Positions 43,612-54,208 are shown, counted from the stretch's first letter. The stretch is 64,000 bases of DNA from Bradyrhizobium sp. WD16 (GCF_024181725.1 NZ_CP028908.1:744001-808000), one strand, 5' to 3'. The notes: a model not told the origin generated them from the sequence alone. Program-made: numbers and translations.

Positions 43612-45135
43612 TCAGAAATTACGCCTGATCTCGACCGCGCCCTGATAGAGATCCTGGTCCTTGAGCTGGAATGTCGAGCCCGCCGGATAGCCGGGAATTG
43701 CAGTGCCCGTCGTCGTGAAGGTGCCGGTCAGGTGCTGGTTGAGCCTGACATAGGTGAACTCGGCGGCGAGCGTCAGATCCTTGACCGGCGTCCACGCCGT
43801 CCGGGTGCCGATCTCGGCGAGTGCGAGATCGAAGCTTCCACTCGCCGTCGTGAAGCCGGTGCTGAGACGGCCGGCATTGGCGGCGGCGAGCAGCAGCGCG
43901 TCGCCGGTCGAGCCGTAGGAGATCCTGCTGTAGGAGGCGAACAGCGAGGTGCGCCACTGCGGCGTCCAATAGTGCTCGTAGAAGGCCGCGGCCTGCCAGG
44001 CGTCGCTCTTCTCGATGCTGGTGCCCGTGCCATAGACACCGTCGAGAACGTAGCCGAAGCCCATGCCGCCGTTGCCGAGCTTGGCGAGACGCCCGGCGCC
44101 GGCACTGTCCCAGGTGCCGCCGAAAACATACTTGGCGGCGCCGTTGCCGTACGACGCCTGGACTTTCAGGCTGTCGCCGCTCCCGGTCGGCAGCTGCTTG
44201 AGTTCAAAGGCGCCGATCACCGCATAGCCCCAAGTCGACGACGGATGACTGCTGTCGCTGTCCGTCGGCGTGTAATAGGTGCCATGGACCTCGTGCGCCG
44301 CAGCGCCGACATGCAGCGTTCCCCAACCCTGGTCGAGCCGCAGATTGCCGACGATATCGGGCACATGATCGCCGCCCTGGGCATTGCCCTGGAACGTGTT
44401 CGCCGTGGTGCCGTAGCCGATGGTCGCGCCGCCGAACGGACCGAGCAATGCGCTCGAACCGCCGAGTGAGGTATTGACGGTGCCGGCGGAGCGATAGGGC
44501 TGGGCGTCTTCGAGCGAGATCGTGCCGGATACGCCGTTGCCGAATTCGGCCGTATAGGCGAGCTGCGGCAGGCCGGTGTCGTTGTGCGAGCCCGACAACG
44601 CGCCCGTCGACGTGCCGATGATGGGCTTGGTCAGCGCCCATTGCGGATCGAATTCAGAGACGGCCTTGCCGAAGGTGAAGCCGGCGAACTGGATGAACAG
44701 GAAATCATTCTCGGTGTAGCCGCCCGAGATGTTCTCGCGTCCCTGCGAAAAGTCGAACAGCACGCTCGCATAGGTGCGCAGCACGCCGTAGTCGGTTTGC
44801 GTCCTGGTATCGAGGAAGAGATAGGCCCGCTCGCGCGTCGTGTAGTAGCTGCGATTGTAGGCATTGGCGCCGCCGGTGCCGCCCTGGAAGTACGGCACGC
44901 CCCAGGGATTGCCGTTGAAGGTGGCGCCGATGCGGATCGCGCCGCCGATGCGAAGACAGGTATCCGTTCCGGGAATAAAGTAGAATCCGGCGCCATAGGC
45001 CGTGCAGATCCTGACATATTCGACCGGCTTCGCCTTGACCGGCAGGTCGGCGGCCACGGCGCTGCCGAGCGTGGCGCAGGCCGCCGCGGTTCCCAGCAGC
45101 ACTGGCATCAAACAGCGTTTGTGTCGTCCCAACAT
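43612..45135 (-). CDS. Porin, Porin_2 (alphaproteobacterial) family
   Basis: 507 residues. Signal peptide (LMPVLLGTAAACATLGSAVA) followed by ADLPVKAKPVEYVRICTAYG, including the two-cysteine pattern (ICTAYG..TDTCLRIGG) typical of Porin_2 in Rhizobiales. The strand-rich body ends in a C-terminal Phe (YQGAVEIRRNF). Forms a trimeric outer-membrane pore. It lies beside sugar importers and may serve them, but Porin_2 genes occur in many contexts. Confidence 0.93.
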   Translation of the reverse strand: MLGRHKRCLMPVLLGTAAACATLGSAVAADLPVKAKPVEYVRICTAYGAGFYFIPGTDTCLRIGGAIRIGATFNGNPWGVPYFQGGTGGANAYNRSYYTTRERAYLFLDTRTQTDYGVLRTYASVLFDFSQGRENISGGYTENDFLFIQFAGFTFGKAVSEFDPQWALTKPIIGTSTGALSGSHNDTGLPQLAYTAEFGNGVSGTISLEDAQPYRSAGTVNTSLGGSSALLGPFGGATIGYGTTANTFQGNAQGGDHVPDIVGNLRLDQGWGTLHVGAAAHEVHGTYYTPTDSDSSHPSSTWGYAVIGAFELKQLPTGSGDSLKVQASYGNGAAKYVFGGTWDSAGAGRLAKLGNGGMGFGYVLDGVYGTGTSIEKSDAWQAAAFYEHYWTPQWRTSLFASYSRISYGSTGDALLLAAANAGRLSTGFTTASGSFDLALAEIGTRTAWTPVKDLTLAAEFTYVRLNQHLTGTFTTTGTAIPGYPAGSTFQLKDQDLYQGAVEIRRNF

Positions 45136-45404
45136 CGATCATCCCCACTCGCGGCCTCGGGCTTGCCGACGACCGCAGGCTTTCGAACCTGCGCAGCAAT
45201 CGCTGCGGCGCCGCCACGCCTGCCAACGGCGGCAACTCGGTTGCGAGACCGCGGCAGACTCACGTTGCGCAGGGAACGATGACACGCCGATGATCCGCAA
45301 GGGAACCCGGCGGATCGGCGGCGACGGGCAGCCATGCGCTCACATCTTGGCGATTGGTGCCCCCTCCGCTGATGGGTGCGCGCGCCCGCAACGGCCGGCC
45401 GCGC

Positions 45405-46595
45405 TCAACGTCGCTGGTTATAGACGTCGAGGCACACCGCCCCGAGCAGCACCAGGCCCTTGATGACCTGCTGGTAATCGATGCCGATGCCGAGGATCGA
45501 CATGCCGTTGTTCATCACCCCCATGATCATGGCGCCGATCACCGCACCGCCGACCCGGCCGACCCCGCCATAGGCCGACGCCCCGCCGATGAAGCAGGCC
45601 GCGATGACGTCGAGCTCGAAGCCGAGGCCAGCCTTGGGCGTCGCCGTGTTGAGCCGCGCCGCGAACACAAGTCCGGCCAGCGCCGCCAGCACCCCCATAT
45701 TGACGAAGGTCAGGAAGGTCAGCCGCTCGGTGTGAATGCCCGACAGCTTGGCCGCCTTGGCATTGCCCCCGACCGCATAGATCTGCCGGCCGATCACCGT
45801 CCGCGAGGTGACGAAGGCATAGAGCGCGATCAGCACCGTCATGATCACCAGCACATTGGGCAGGCCGCGGTGCGAGGCGATCAGGTAGGTGAAATAGGCG
45901 ATGACGACGACGAGCGCCGTGCTTTTGAAAACGAAGACGCCGGTCGGCTCGACCTCGATGCCGTGGGATTGCTGGCGCGCGCGCAGCTTGATGCTGGCGT
46001 AGACCAGGGCCAAGGTCAGCACCCCGCCGATCAGCATGGAGGTCGGATACAGCGATCCGGCGGCGGGAAACAGCTCGGGGATGAAGCCGGACGACAGTTT
46101 CTGGAACGTTGCCGGGAACGGCCCGACCGACTGGCCCTCCAGCAGCGCCAGCGCCAGCCCCTTGAACACCAGCATGCCGGCGAGGGTGACGATGAAGGAC
46201 GGGATCTTGAAATAGGCCACCCAGTAGCCCTGGGCGGCGCCGATGGCAGCACCAACCAGCAGGCACGCCACGAAGGCGAGCCCGTAATTGACATGCAGGC
46301 GCACCATCAGCACGGCGGCGACGGCGCCGACGAAGCCGGCCACCGAGCCGACCGACAGGTCGATGTGACCGGTGACGATCACCAGCAGCATGCCGAGCGC
46401 CATGATCACGATGTAGCTGTTCTGCAGGACCAGATTGGTGAGGTTGAGCGGCTGCAGCAGCGTCCCCTCGGTCATCACCTGGAAAAACAGCATGATCGCG
46501 AACAGCGACAGCAGCATGCCGTATTCGCGCAGGTTGTTCTTGATGAAGCCGGTATGGGACCGCCGCTCGGGGAGCGTCACCGTCTTGTCGCTCAT
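45405..46595 (-). CDS. gguB: Multiple-sugar ABC transporter permease, GguB/MmsB type
   Basis: 396 residues, about ten membrane segments. Conserved GHIDLSVGSVAGF and AYFKIPSFIVTLAGMLVF, both typical of ribose/xylose-class permeases. The long insertion (ELFPAAGSLYPTSMLIGG; RQQSHGIEVEPTGVFVFK) is characteristic of GguB rather than RbsC. It starts 4 bp inside the ATPase stop. With ChvE it forms a high-affinity importer for galactose, arabinose, xylose and glucose. Confidence 0.88.
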   Translation of the reverse strand: MSDKTVTLPERRSHTGFIKNNLREYGMLLSLFAIMLFFQVMTEGTLLQPLNLTNLVLQNSYIVIMALGMLLVIVTGHIDLSVGSVAGFVGAVAAVLMVRLHVNYGLAFVACLLVGAAIGAAQGYWVAYFKIPSFIVTLAGMLVFKGLALALLEGQSVGPFPATFQKLSSGFIPELFPAAGSLYPTSMLIGGVLTLALVYASIKLRARQQSHGIEVEPTGVFVFKSTALVVVIAYFTYLIASHRGLPNVLVIMTVLIALYAFVTSRTVIGRQIYAVGGNAKAAKLSGIHTERLTFLTFVNMGVLAALAGLVFAARLNTATPKAGLGFELDVIAACFIGGASAYGGVGRVGGAVIGAMIMGVMNNGMSILGIGIDYQQVIKGLVLLGAVCLDVYNQRR

Positions 46596-48127
46596 GGCCG
46601 TTTCTCTCCCTTGCGCATGATCGCGCGCATGATCTTTTCCTGGGTTGCCTCGCCGGCCGTGAATTCTCCGACGAAGGCGCCGTCATCCATGACGCAGATG
46701 CGGTCGCAGATGCCGAGCAATTCGGGCAATTCCGACGAGATCACGATCACGCCCCTGCCGGCCTCCGCCAGCTCGTTGATGATGCAGTAGATCTCGTACT
46801 TGGCGCCGACGTCGATGCCGCGGGTCGGCTCATCCAGGATCAGCACCCTGGGATCGGTCAACAGCCATTTCGACAGCACCACCTTCTGCTGGTTGCCGCC
46901 CGACAGGGTCCCGGTCTCCTGATAGACGTCGCGGCAGCGGATGCGCATGCGATTGCGATAGTCGCTGGCGAGCCTGAGCTCCCGCACCTCGTCGATCACC
47001 CGCCGCGGCGCCACCTTCTCGAGACTCGCCAGCGTGATGTTCTTGCGGACATCGTCGCCGAGGAGCAGGCCGAGCTGCTTGCGGTCTTCCGTGACATAGG
47101 CGAGCCCCGCGGCGATGGCGCGCGGCACCGTGGAGAGATCGACGTCCTCGCCGTCGAGGCGGGCGCGGCCGCTGATCCGGTGGCCCCAGGACCGGCCGAA
47201 CAGGCTCATGGCGAATTCGGTGCGGCCGGCGCCCATCAGTCCGGCGATGCCGACGACCTCGCCGCGGCGGACTTCGAGTCCGACATTCTTGACGACCTGG
47301 CGGTCGGGATGCAGCGGGTGATAGACCGACCAGTTTTCGACGGCGAACACCGGTTCGCCGATCCGCGACTCGCGCTCCGGAAAACGATGGGCCAGATCGC
47401 GATCGACCATGCTGCGGATGATGCGGTCTTCCTCCACCGCCTCGGCCCGGCAGTCGATGCCGTCGACGGTACGACCGTCACGCAGCACCGTGATGCGATC
47501 GGCGACCCGCGCCACCTCGCCGAGCTTGTGCGAGATCAGGATCGAGGCGATGCCCTGGTCGCGAAACGCGACCAGACGATCGAGCAGCGCGGCGCTGTCC
47601 TTTTCGTTCAAGCTGGCGGTCGGCTCGTCGAGGATCAAAAGCCGTACCTTCTTGGACAGCGCCTTGGCGATCTCGACCAGCTGCTGCTTGCCGACGCCGA
47701 GATCGGTGACCAGCGTATCGGGCCCCTCGGCTAGGCCGACCTGGGCGAGCAGTTCCCTGGTGCGCCGATAGACTTCATCGCGGTCGATCACGCCGAAGCG
47801 GGAGGGCGGATGCGACAGGAAGATATTCTCGGCGATCGACATCAGCGGGATCAGGGCGAGTTCCTGATGAATAATGATGATGCCGAGCGCCTCGCAATCG
47901 TTGATATCGCGAAAGCGCCGCTCCTCGCCGTCGAAGACGATGGTGCCCTCGTAGCTGCCGTAGGGATAGACGCCGCTCAGCACCTTCATCAGCGTGGACT
48001 TGCCGGCGCCGTTCTCGCCGACCAGCGCGTGGATTTCGCCCGGCGCGACGGTGAAACAGACGTCGCGCAGGGCCTGCACGCCGGCAAAGCTCTTGCTGAC
48101 GCCGCGCATCTCGAGAATCTCCGTCAT
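46592..48127 (-). CDS. gguA: Multiple-sugar ABC transporter ATPase, GguA/MmsA type
   Basis: 511 residues from ATG 48127 (GGAG upstream). Duplicated sugar-importer ATPase: first half Walker A GENGAGKST and LILDEPTASL, second half the degenerate RGEVVGIAGLMGAGRTE and LSGGNQQKVVLSKWL, VLILDEPTRGIDVGAK. Only the first half should hydrolyse ATP, as in RbsA/AraG. Follows chvE and precedes gguB. Confidence 0.9.
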   Translation of the reverse strand: MTEILEMRGVSKSFAGVQALRDVCFTVAPGEIHALVGENGAGKSTLMKVLSGVYPYGSYEGTIVFDGEERRFRDINDCEALGIIIIHQELALIPLMSIAENIFLSHPPSRFGVIDRDEVYRRTRELLAQVGLAEGPDTLVTDLGVGKQQLVEIAKALSKKVRLLILDEPTASLNEKDSAALLDRLVAFRDQGIASILISHKLGEVARVADRITVLRDGRTVDGIDCRAEAVEEDRIIRSMVDRDLAHRFPERESRIGEPVFAVENWSVYHPLHPDRQVVKNVGLEVRRGEVVGIAGLMGAGRTEFAMSLFGRSWGHRISGRARLDGEDVDLSTVPRAIAAGLAYVTEDRKQLGLLLGDDVRKNITLASLEKVAPRRVIDEVRELRLASDYRNRMRIRCRDVYQETGTLSGGNQQKVVLSKWLLTDPRVLILDEPTRGIDVGAKYEIYCIINELAEAGRGVIVISSELPELLGICDRICVMDDGAFVGEFTAGEATQEKIMRAIMRKGEKRP

Positions 48128-48213
48128 CGGGGCATCTCCTTCGCAACCGGGAATGGGGCGCCTGGCGGCGCGCGCCGGCATCCGCTCGCCGGCGCGCGAT
48201 CCGCCATCGATGA

Positions 48214-49287
48214 TCAATCGATCTGCGAGCGTTTGTAGTAGCCGCTGTCGATCAGGAGCTTTTCCCAGTTGGTCTTGTCGACCACCACCGGCTTGAGCAG
48301 ATAGGACGGCACCACCTTGACGCCGTTGTTGTAGGTCTTGGTGTCGTTGACCTTGACCTCCTTGCTGCTCAGCGCGGCATCGACCATGTCGGCGGTGACA
48401 CGGGCGAGATCGCGGGTGTCCTTGAAGATGGTCGAATACTGCTCGCCGCGCAGCATCGACTTGATCGACGGCACCTCCGCATCCTGCCCGGTGACGATCG
48501 GCATCGGCATGTCGCCGCTGCCATAGCCGACACCCTTGAGCGAGGACAGGATGCCGATCGACAGCCCGTCATAGGGCGACAGCACCGCGTGAAGACGCTT
48601 CTTGCCGTAATAGGCGCTCAGGAGGTTGTCCATGCGTGCCTGGGCCGTGGCGCCGTCCCAGCGCAGGGTCGAGACCTTGTCCATGCCCATCTGGCCGCTG
48701 CCGACCACCAGCTTGCCGCCGTCGATATAGGGCTTCAGCACCGACATGGCGCCGTTGTAGAAGAAATAGGCGTTGTTATCGTCCGGCGAGCCGCCGAACA
48801 GTTCGATGTTGAAGGGACCCTTGCCGTCCTTGAGCCCGAGCGCATTCTCGATCGATTGCGCCTGCAGCACCCCGACCTGGAAATTGTCGAAGGTTGCATA
48901 ATAGTCGACGTTGGGCGTGTCGCGGATCAGGCGGTCATAGGCGATGACGGTGATGCCCTTGGCCCTCGCCTGCTTGAGCACGTCGGACAGCGTGGTGCCG
49001 TCGATCGCCGCGATCACCAGCACCTTGGCGCCCTTGGTCACCATGTTCTCGATCTGGGACAGCTGGTTGGGAATGTCGTCCTCGGCGTATTGCAGATCGG
49101 TGCCGTAGCCGCGATCCTTGAGCACCTTGACGATGTTGTTGCCGTCGTCGATCCAGCGCGCGGAGGATTTGGTCGGCATCGCGATGCCGACCGTCGGCTT
49201 GGTCTGGGCCGCCGCACCGCCAGCGGTGACCGCGGCCGCCAGCGCCGCCGCGGCCAGGGCCGCCAATGTGGTTCTGAAGATCGTCAT
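48214..49287 (-). CDS. chvE: Multiple-sugar-binding periplasmic protein, ChvE type
   Basis: 357 residues. Signal peptide ([18 protein letters not shown]), then [20 protein letters not shown], the ChvE start pattern. Also [20 protein letters not shown] and [20 protein letters not shown]. Binds aldoses in the periplasm for GguAB; in Agrobacterium ChvE also signals. An active lid region is intact. First gene of chvE-gguA-gguB. Confidence 0.9.
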   Translation of the reverse strand: MTIFRTTLAALAAAALAAAVTAGGAAAQTKPTVGIAMPTKSSARWIDDGNNIVKVLKDRGYGTDLQYAEDDIPNQLSQIENMVTKGAKVLVIAAIDGTTLSDVLKQARAKGITVIAYDRLIRDTPNVDYYATFDNFQVGVLQAQSIENALGLKDGKGPFNIELFGGSPDDNNAYFFYNGAMSVLKPYIDGGKLVVGSGQMGMDKVSTLRWDGATAQARMDNLLSAYYGKKRLHAVLSPYDGLSIGILSSLKGVGYGSGDMPMPIVTGQDAEVPSIKSMLRGEQYSTIFKDTRDLARVTADMVDAALSSKEVKVNDTKTYNNGVKVVPSYLLKPVVVDKTNWEKLLIDSGYYKRSQID

Positions 49288-49405
49288 GGTTCTCTCCCTT
49301 GAGCATCGAATCGAGCGTTGAACTCGTCGACCGTTTTCTGCTGTTTGTTGTGCGATAGATCGCGGACGCGCAGCGCGCAGTGTTCGGTTTGCGGGATCTC
49401 CTCGT

Positions 49406-50302
49406 TCAGGGGTCTGCGAGCTTGACGTCGGCCGCGGGCCGGCCGCGCACCGCGGCCTCGATCACGAAGGTGCGGCCATGATCGGGATCGGCCGCCCGCT
49501 CCGCCTCGTCCATGCCCTGCCAGGCCGAGGTCACCAGCAGGCGGTCGAGAGCGCGACCGACGAAGGCCGGGCAGCTCGCCTGGCGTGCCGGCACGCGGAC
49601 CGAGCGCAGATGCTCGCCCTCCGGCGTGTAGACGTCGACACAGCCGCCGCCCCACCGGGCGTTCCAGATCAGGCCCGACGCATCGACGACGGCGCCGTCG
49701 ATGCTGCCGCCGCCGCGACGCCGGTGCAGCGCCGCCGGCGGTCCGGCCGGCAGCCCCGTCGCCGGATCCACAGCGACGCGGTAGAGCACGTTGGTGGCGG
49801 TATCGGCGAAATAGCCGGTGCCGCCGTCGGGCGAGAAGCAGATCGCGTTCGGAATGGTGATATTGACGTAGAGCCGCGACAGCCGCCCGCGATACAGCGC
49901 GTAGATCGCGCCAAGGCCGCGTTCGGCGTTGCGGCCCATGGTGCCGATCCAGAACGTGCCCGACGGATGCACCCGCGCGTCGTTCGAGCGGGTCAACGGA
50001 TTGTCGGCCTCGAGCGCGCAAAGGAGTTCCACGCCGCCATAGGCGACGCTACGGACATAGAGACCGTCGTCGGCAACCAAAAGCTGGCGTCCGGCGTCGA
50101 TCCGCGCCAGCGCGCTCGCCATCACCGGCAGGTGATGGATGATCGCCCGACCGCTCGACAACGTCACCTCGAACAGCCGACGCTCGAGGATGTCGAACCA
50201 CCATGCGGTGTCGGTCGCCGGATCATAAGTCGGCCCCTCGCCGAGATGGCAGCGTTCGGCAGAAAGGAGCGAGACCGGCATCTGTTCCGGCATCTCGTTC
50301 AT
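49406..50302 (-). CDS. SMP-30/gluconolactonase family protein
   Basis: 298 residues from ATG 50302; upstream TTG 50341 with AGGAGG and ATG 50289 are alternatives. Six-bladed propeller family: [20 protein letters not shown], then [18 protein letters not shown] and [20 protein letters not shown], holding the metal-site Glu, Asn and Asp. Probably hydrolyses an aldonolactone made by the galactose dehydrogenase encoded at 51507. That is inferred from neighbourhood. Confidence 0.85.
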   Translation of the reverse strand: MNEMPEQMPVSLLSAERCHLGEGPTYDPATDTAWWFDILERRLFEVTLSSGRAIIHHLPVMASALARIDAGRQLLVADDGLYVRSVAYGGVELLCALEADNPLTRSNDARVHPSGTFWIGTMGRNAERGLGAIYALYRGRLSRLYVNITIPNAICFSPDGGTGYFADTATNVLYRVAVDPATGLPAGPPAALHRRRGGGSIDGAVVDASGLIWNARWGGGCVDVYTPEGEHLRSVRVPARQASCPAFVGRALDRLLVTSAWQGMDEAERAADPDHGRTFVIEAAVRGRPAADVKLADP

Positions 50303-50354
50303 TACCTCGCCGCCGCCGGTCATCGACGCCTCGCAGTCCAACTCACCTCCTAAT

Positions 50355-50369
50355 TGTGAACCGATCACA
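50355..50369. promoter_or_regulatory. Possible operator upstream of the lactonase gene
   Basis: TGTGAACCGATCACA is a TGTGA/TCACA inverted repeat with five bases between, about 50 bp before the lactonase start. The spacing suits a LacI-, GntR- or CRP/FNR-type dimer. No second copy was found in the window. Confidence 0.45.
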
Positions 50370-50433
50370 CCCTCACCTGTCAACTGCGGAGCGTCGCGAC
50401 GGCTCGCCCCTTGCGCCCCTGCCATCGCCGCAC

Positions 50434-51510
50434 TCATGCCAGGGAGAAACGGTAGACGGTGTGGTGACGATAGACGTCGCCGGGCGCGAGCAGCGCCGAC
50501 GGGAAATCCGGGCGATTGGGCGCATCCGGCCAGACCTGCGGCTCGAGACAGATCGCATCCGACTGCCGATAGAGCCGGCCCGACTTGCCCGCTGTCATCC
50601 CGTCGAGAAAGTTCCCCGAATAGACCTGAAGGCCCGGCTGGTCGGTCAGAAGTTCCAGCACGCGCCGCGACGTCGGCGATTCCAGCCGGGCGCCGAGGCG
50701 CAGCCCCGCGCCGGGGCGCAGACAGAAATTGTGGTCGTAGCCGCGCCCCTGCCGCAGTTGCGCATCGCCTTGGCGGATGCGGGCGCCGACCGCGACGGGA
50801 CTTCGAAAATCGAACGGCGTGCCGGCGACGCCGTCCGGAGCGCCCGGCAGCGGAATGGAGCCGGGACCGATGGCGAGAAACGAGTCGGCGGCGACGGTGA
50901 GCCGATGATCGAGAACGTCGCCGCTCGTCACCGCCCCGTCGAGGTTGAAGAAACTGTGATTGGTCAGATTGACCACGGTCGGCCGGTCACAGCTCGCCTC
51001 GAAGGCGAGCGACAGTTCGGCCGGACCGCTCAGGCGATAGGTCAGCCGGACGTCGAGCGTGCCGGGATAGCCTTCTTCGCCGTCGGCGCTGACATAGGCC
51101 AGCGACACCGCCGGCTCCGACCCCTCGTCGACATCGACGACGCGCCACGGCTTGCGGTCGAAGCCCGCGATGCCGCCATGCAGCGCATTCGGGCCGTCAT
51201 TGGCGGCGAGGCGCACCACCTCGCCGTCCAGGGCGAAGCTGGCGCCGGCGATACGGTTGGCATAGCGGCCGACGGTCGCGCCATAGAACTGCCGCGGCGT
51301 CAGATAGCCGTCGAGATCGTCGAAGCCGAGCACGACATCGTCGCAGCGGCCCTCGCCGTCGGGCACCAGAAGAGCCTGGAGCCGCGCCCCGAAGGTGATG
51401 ACGCGCGCTTCGAAGCCGGGCGCAGTGCGCAGGGCAATGCGCTCCACCGTGGTGCCGTCGGCCAGGGTGCCGAAGACCTCGCGGCGGATTGCCGGGCTTG
51501 CGGCGCTCAT
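50434..51510 (-). CDS. galM: Aldose 1-epimerase
   Basis: 358 residues. Start ATG overlaps the dehydrogenase stop (ATGA). Conserved GRYANRIAGASFALDGE, NDGPNALHGG, the His in NLTNHSFFNLDG, GYDHNFCLR and the Glu in AICLEPQVWPDAPN. Interconverts alpha and beta aldose anomers so the dehydrogenase can use them. Middle gene of a sugar-degradation operon. Confidence 0.92.
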   Translation of the reverse strand: MSAASPAIRREVFGTLADGTTVERIALRTAPGFEARVITFGARLQALLVPDGEGRCDDVVLGFDDLDGYLTPRQFYGATVGRYANRIAGASFALDGEVVRLAANDGPNALHGGIAGFDRKPWRVVDVDEGSEPAVSLAYVSADGEEGYPGTLDVRLTYRLSGPAELSLAFEASCDRPTVVNLTNHSFFNLDGAVTSGDVLDHRLTVAADSFLAIGPGSIPLPGAPDGVAGTPFDFRSPVAVGARIRQGDAQLRQGRGYDHNFCLRPGAGLRLGARLESPTSRRVLELLTDQPGLQVYSGNFLDGMTAGKSGRLYRQSDAICLEPQVWPDAPNRPDFPSALLAPGDVYRHHTVYRFSLA

Positions 51511-52439
51511 CGCTCGTCCTCGAAGGCTTCGACGGTGCTGCGATGGCCGAGCAGGAAGGCATCGGCGACGAGCGTCAGCGGCGCGAGATCGACATCGCTG
51601 GCGCCGCGCCCGGCGAGTTCGACGAACCGGCCATAGAGGCCGCGATATTCGGCCTCCGGCGCATCGACCAGCACCTCGCCGTTCTCCGTCAGGCGGGCGC
51701 CGCCCGACGACAGGGTGAGCCTGCCGCCGTCGGTCTCGACATCGATGTCCCAGGTCTGCACGCCGGTCTGGCGGAAATCGAATTCGGCCCGGACCGGCAG
51801 CCCCTCGGTGTCCGCGAGCGCGAGGCTCGCCGCAATCGGCGCCTGCCGATTGGCCGGAAACGACAGCGCCGCGGCCGTGACGAACAGCGGTCGCGGCAGG
51901 ATACGGGTGAGGATCGACAGCGCGTTGATGCCGGGATCGAACACGCCGAGGCCGCCGGGCTCCCAGATCCAGCCCTGCCCCGGATGCCAGACCCGCACGT
52001 CTTCCGTCCAGGCGACCGTCACCGCGCCGATGCGACGCCCGGACAGCAGGTTCCGCGCCGGCTCCACCGCCGGGGCGAAGCGCGAATGCCAGGTCGCGAA
52101 CAGGGTCCGCCGCGCGCCGTGCGCGGCCGCGAGCAACGGTGCGATTTCGGCCACCGTGGCGCCGGGCGGCTTCTCCAGCAGCACATGCTTGCCGGCGGCC
52201 AGCGCCAGCGCCGCCTGGCCGCGGCGGACCTGCGGCGGCGTGCACAGCGCCACGGCGTCGATCGCGGTGCCATGCCGGAGCAGTTCGTCGAGCGTCGTGA
52301 AATGCGGCACGCCCGGCAGCGAGGCGTTGCGGCTGGCGACGGCGGCGAGCTCGACGCCGGGCGTCGCCGCGATGGCCGGCACATGCTGGTCCCGGGCGAT
52401 CTTGCCGAAACCGACGATGGCGATGCGCAGAACAGACAT
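51507..52439 (-). CDS. Gfo/Idh/MocA oxidoreductase, D-galactose 1-dehydrogenase-like
   Basis: 310 residues. N-terminal Rossmann fold with AIVGFGKIARDQHVPAIAAT; EKPPG near residue 93 holds the conserved lysine. C-terminal domain has WEPGGLGVFDPGINALSILT. The KIARDQHVPAI and HSRFAPAVE features resemble galactose/arabinose dehydrogenases. It would make galactonolactone for the SMP-30 enzyme. Overlaps the epimerase gene and sits 16 bp from the GntR gene. Confidence 0.85.
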   Translation of the reverse strand: MSVLRIAIVGFGKIARDQHVPAIAATPGVELAAVASRNASLPGVPHFTTLDELLRHGTAIDAVALCTPPQVRRGQAALALAAGKHVLLEKPPGATVAEIAPLLAAAHGARRTLFATWHSRFAPAVEPARNLLSGRRIGAVTVAWTEDVRVWHPGQGWIWEPGGLGVFDPGINALSILTRILPRPLFVTAAALSFPANRQAPIAASLALADTEGLPVRAEFDFRQTGVQTWDIDVETDGGRLTLSSGGARLTENGEVLVDAPEAEYRGLYGRFVELAGRGASDVDLAPLTLVADAFLLGHRSTVEAFEDER

Positions 52440-52454
52440 GGGTTCCTTTCCCGA

Positions 52455-53231
52455 TCAAATCACAGGCGCGGCCGGCGCCGCGTCGTCAGGACGACGGCCC
52501 GCCGCCACAGGCTCCGGCGCTTCGTGCCGCCGCATGCCGTTGTAGATCACCTCGGTCATGGCCGCCGCCGCGGCCTGCGCATTGCCGTCGGCGATGGCAT
52601 CGACGATGCGCTGGTGCCACAGCAGCACGGTGTCGCGGTCCTGCGGCTCGACCGGCGCGCTGAGCAGGAACGATGCGCGCAGCGCCGCCTCGATGACGCT
52701 GCCGATCGAGCGCATGAAGAGGTTGCCCGAGGCATTGGCCACCGCGACATGCAAAGCGAGGTCGGCATCGGCGAAGCCGACCGAGTCGGAGGCCTCGCGG
52801 CGCATGCCGTCCATACTGCGCTGCAGTTCGGCGATGTCGGCCTCCGAGCGCCTTGCTGCCGCCAGCGCCGCGGCACGCGGCTCGACGGCGAGACGGATTT
52901 CGGCGAGATCGCCGAGGAAGCGCTTGTCGATTCCGGCATCGAGATGCCAGGCGAGGACGTCGGCATCGAACATGTTCCAGGCGCCGCGTTCGCGCACGAC
53001 CGTGCCGACCCGCGCCTTGGTCGACAGCAGCCCCTTGGCGACCAGGGTCTTGACGGCTTCCCGCAGCACCGGCCGCGACACGCCGAAGCGCGCGGTGAGT
53101 TCGGCGTCGCCCGGCAGCTTGGCGCCCTCGGCAAAGCGCCTCGCGATGATGTCGATGCCGATACTGCGGGCGACCTCGGCGTGGTTGGAATGAGCGCGGC
53201 CGGTCGGAATGACCACGAGACGGGGTTTCAT
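52455..53231 (-). CDS. GntR-family regulator, FadR/FCD type
   Basis: 258 residues. N-terminal winged HTH (DAELTARFGVSRPVLREAVK) and FCD effector domain (AEIRLAVEPRAAALAAARRS; DLALHVAVANASGN with the metal-site His/Asp; LWHQRIVDAIADGN). Start overlaps the permease stop (ATGA), so it is co-expressed with the YtfQRT-YjfF-type importer and probably autoregulates it. Candidate operator: 57987-58005. Resembles galactonate/galactose repressors such as DgoR. Confidence 0.88.
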   Translation of the reverse strand: MKPRLVVIPTGRAHSNHAEVARSIGIDIIARRFAEGAKLPGDAELTARFGVSRPVLREAVKTLVAKGLLSTKARVGTVVRERGAWNMFDADVLAWHLDAGIDKRFLGDLAEIRLAVEPRAAALAAARRSEADIAELQRSMDGMRREASDSVGFADADLALHVAVANASGNLFMRSIGSVIEAALRASFLLSAPVEPQDRDTVLLWHQRIVDAIADGNAQAAAAAMTEVIYNGMRRHEAPEPVAAGRRPDDAAPAAPVI

Positions 53232-54208
53232 GGCGAGGCTCCTGCTCTGCCGCGAACCGAACGGCGGGCAATGCCGGTCAGCGCCTGCTGAAGGGCGATG
53301 AAGACGAACAGCAAGACGCCCGTGGCGATCTTGGCCCACCAGCTCGACAGCGTGCCGTCGAAATTGATGTAGGTCTGAATCAGGCCCTGGATCAACACGC
53401 CGAGAAAGGTACCGATGACCGTGCCGTGGCCGCCGGTCAGGAGCGTGCCGCCGATGACCACCGCGGCGATGGTATCGAGCTCCACTCCGACCGCCGACAG
53501 CGAGTAGCCGGCGCCGGTATAGAACGAGAAGACGATGCCGGAGAGACCCGCCAGCAGGCTCGACAGCATGTAGATGCGGATGGTGGTCGACGCCACCGGC
53601 AGGCCCATCAGCGCGGCGCTGGCGCGGTTGCCGCCCAGCGCATAGACGCTGGCGCCGAACCGGGTGAAGTGCAGCAGCACCGCGCCGGCGCCGACCACCG
53701 CCAGCATGATCAGCGCGATCGCCGTCAGACGGCCGCCGCCGGGCAGGCGCACGGCGAAATCGGACACCGCGGCATAGAGCGGGGCGTTGATCGCGGTCGA
53801 TTCCGTCGACATCAGGAAGCTGGCGCCGCGGGCGAGGAACATGCCCGCCAGGGTGACGATGAAGGGCGGCATGTCGAAAGCCTGGATCACCGCGCCCATG
53901 GTCGCGCCGAAGGCGGCGCACAGCACCAGCACCGCGGCGAAGGCGAGCCACGGCGGCATGCCCGCCCGCTCGATCGCCAGCGCGACGAACACCGTGGTGA
54001 AGCCGATCACCGAGCCGACCGACAGGTCGATGCCGCCGGAAATGATCACGAAGGTCATGCCGGTGGCGACGATGCCGAGAAAGGCATTGTCGGTGAGCAG
54101 ATTGGCGACGACGCGGGTCGAGGCGAAATTGGGAAACTGCAGCGTGCAGATCGCGAAGCCGACGACGAAGACGACGGCGGTGACGACGACCCCTTGCAGG
54201 CGCATCAT
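53228..54208 (-). CDS. yjfF: Sugar ABC transporter permease, YjfF type
   Basis: 326 residues, ten or so helices. Conserved GGIDLSVGSVIGFTTVFVAL and FDMPPFIVTLAGMFLARGAS, with the S-T-E-S motif (MSTESTAINAPLYAAV) typical of YjfF. Start ATG overlaps the previous stop. Partner of the permease at 54205-55188; together they form the galactofuranose-type channel. Confidence 0.88.
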   Translation of the reverse strand: MMRLQGVVVTAVVFVVGFAICTLQFPNFASTRVVANLLTDNAFLGIVATGMTFVIISGGIDLSVGSVIGFTTVFVALAIERAGMPPWLAFAAVLVLCAAFGATMGAVIQAFDMPPFIVTLAGMFLARGASFLMSTESTAINAPLYAAVSDFAVRLPGGGRLTAIALIMLAVVGAGAVLLHFTRFGASVYALGGNRASAALMGLPVASTTIRIYMLSSLLAGLSGIVFSFYTGAGYSLSAVGVELDTIAAVVIGGTLLTGGHGTVIGTFLGVLIQGLIQTYINFDGTLSSWWAKIATGVLLFVFIALQQALTGIARRSVRGRAGASP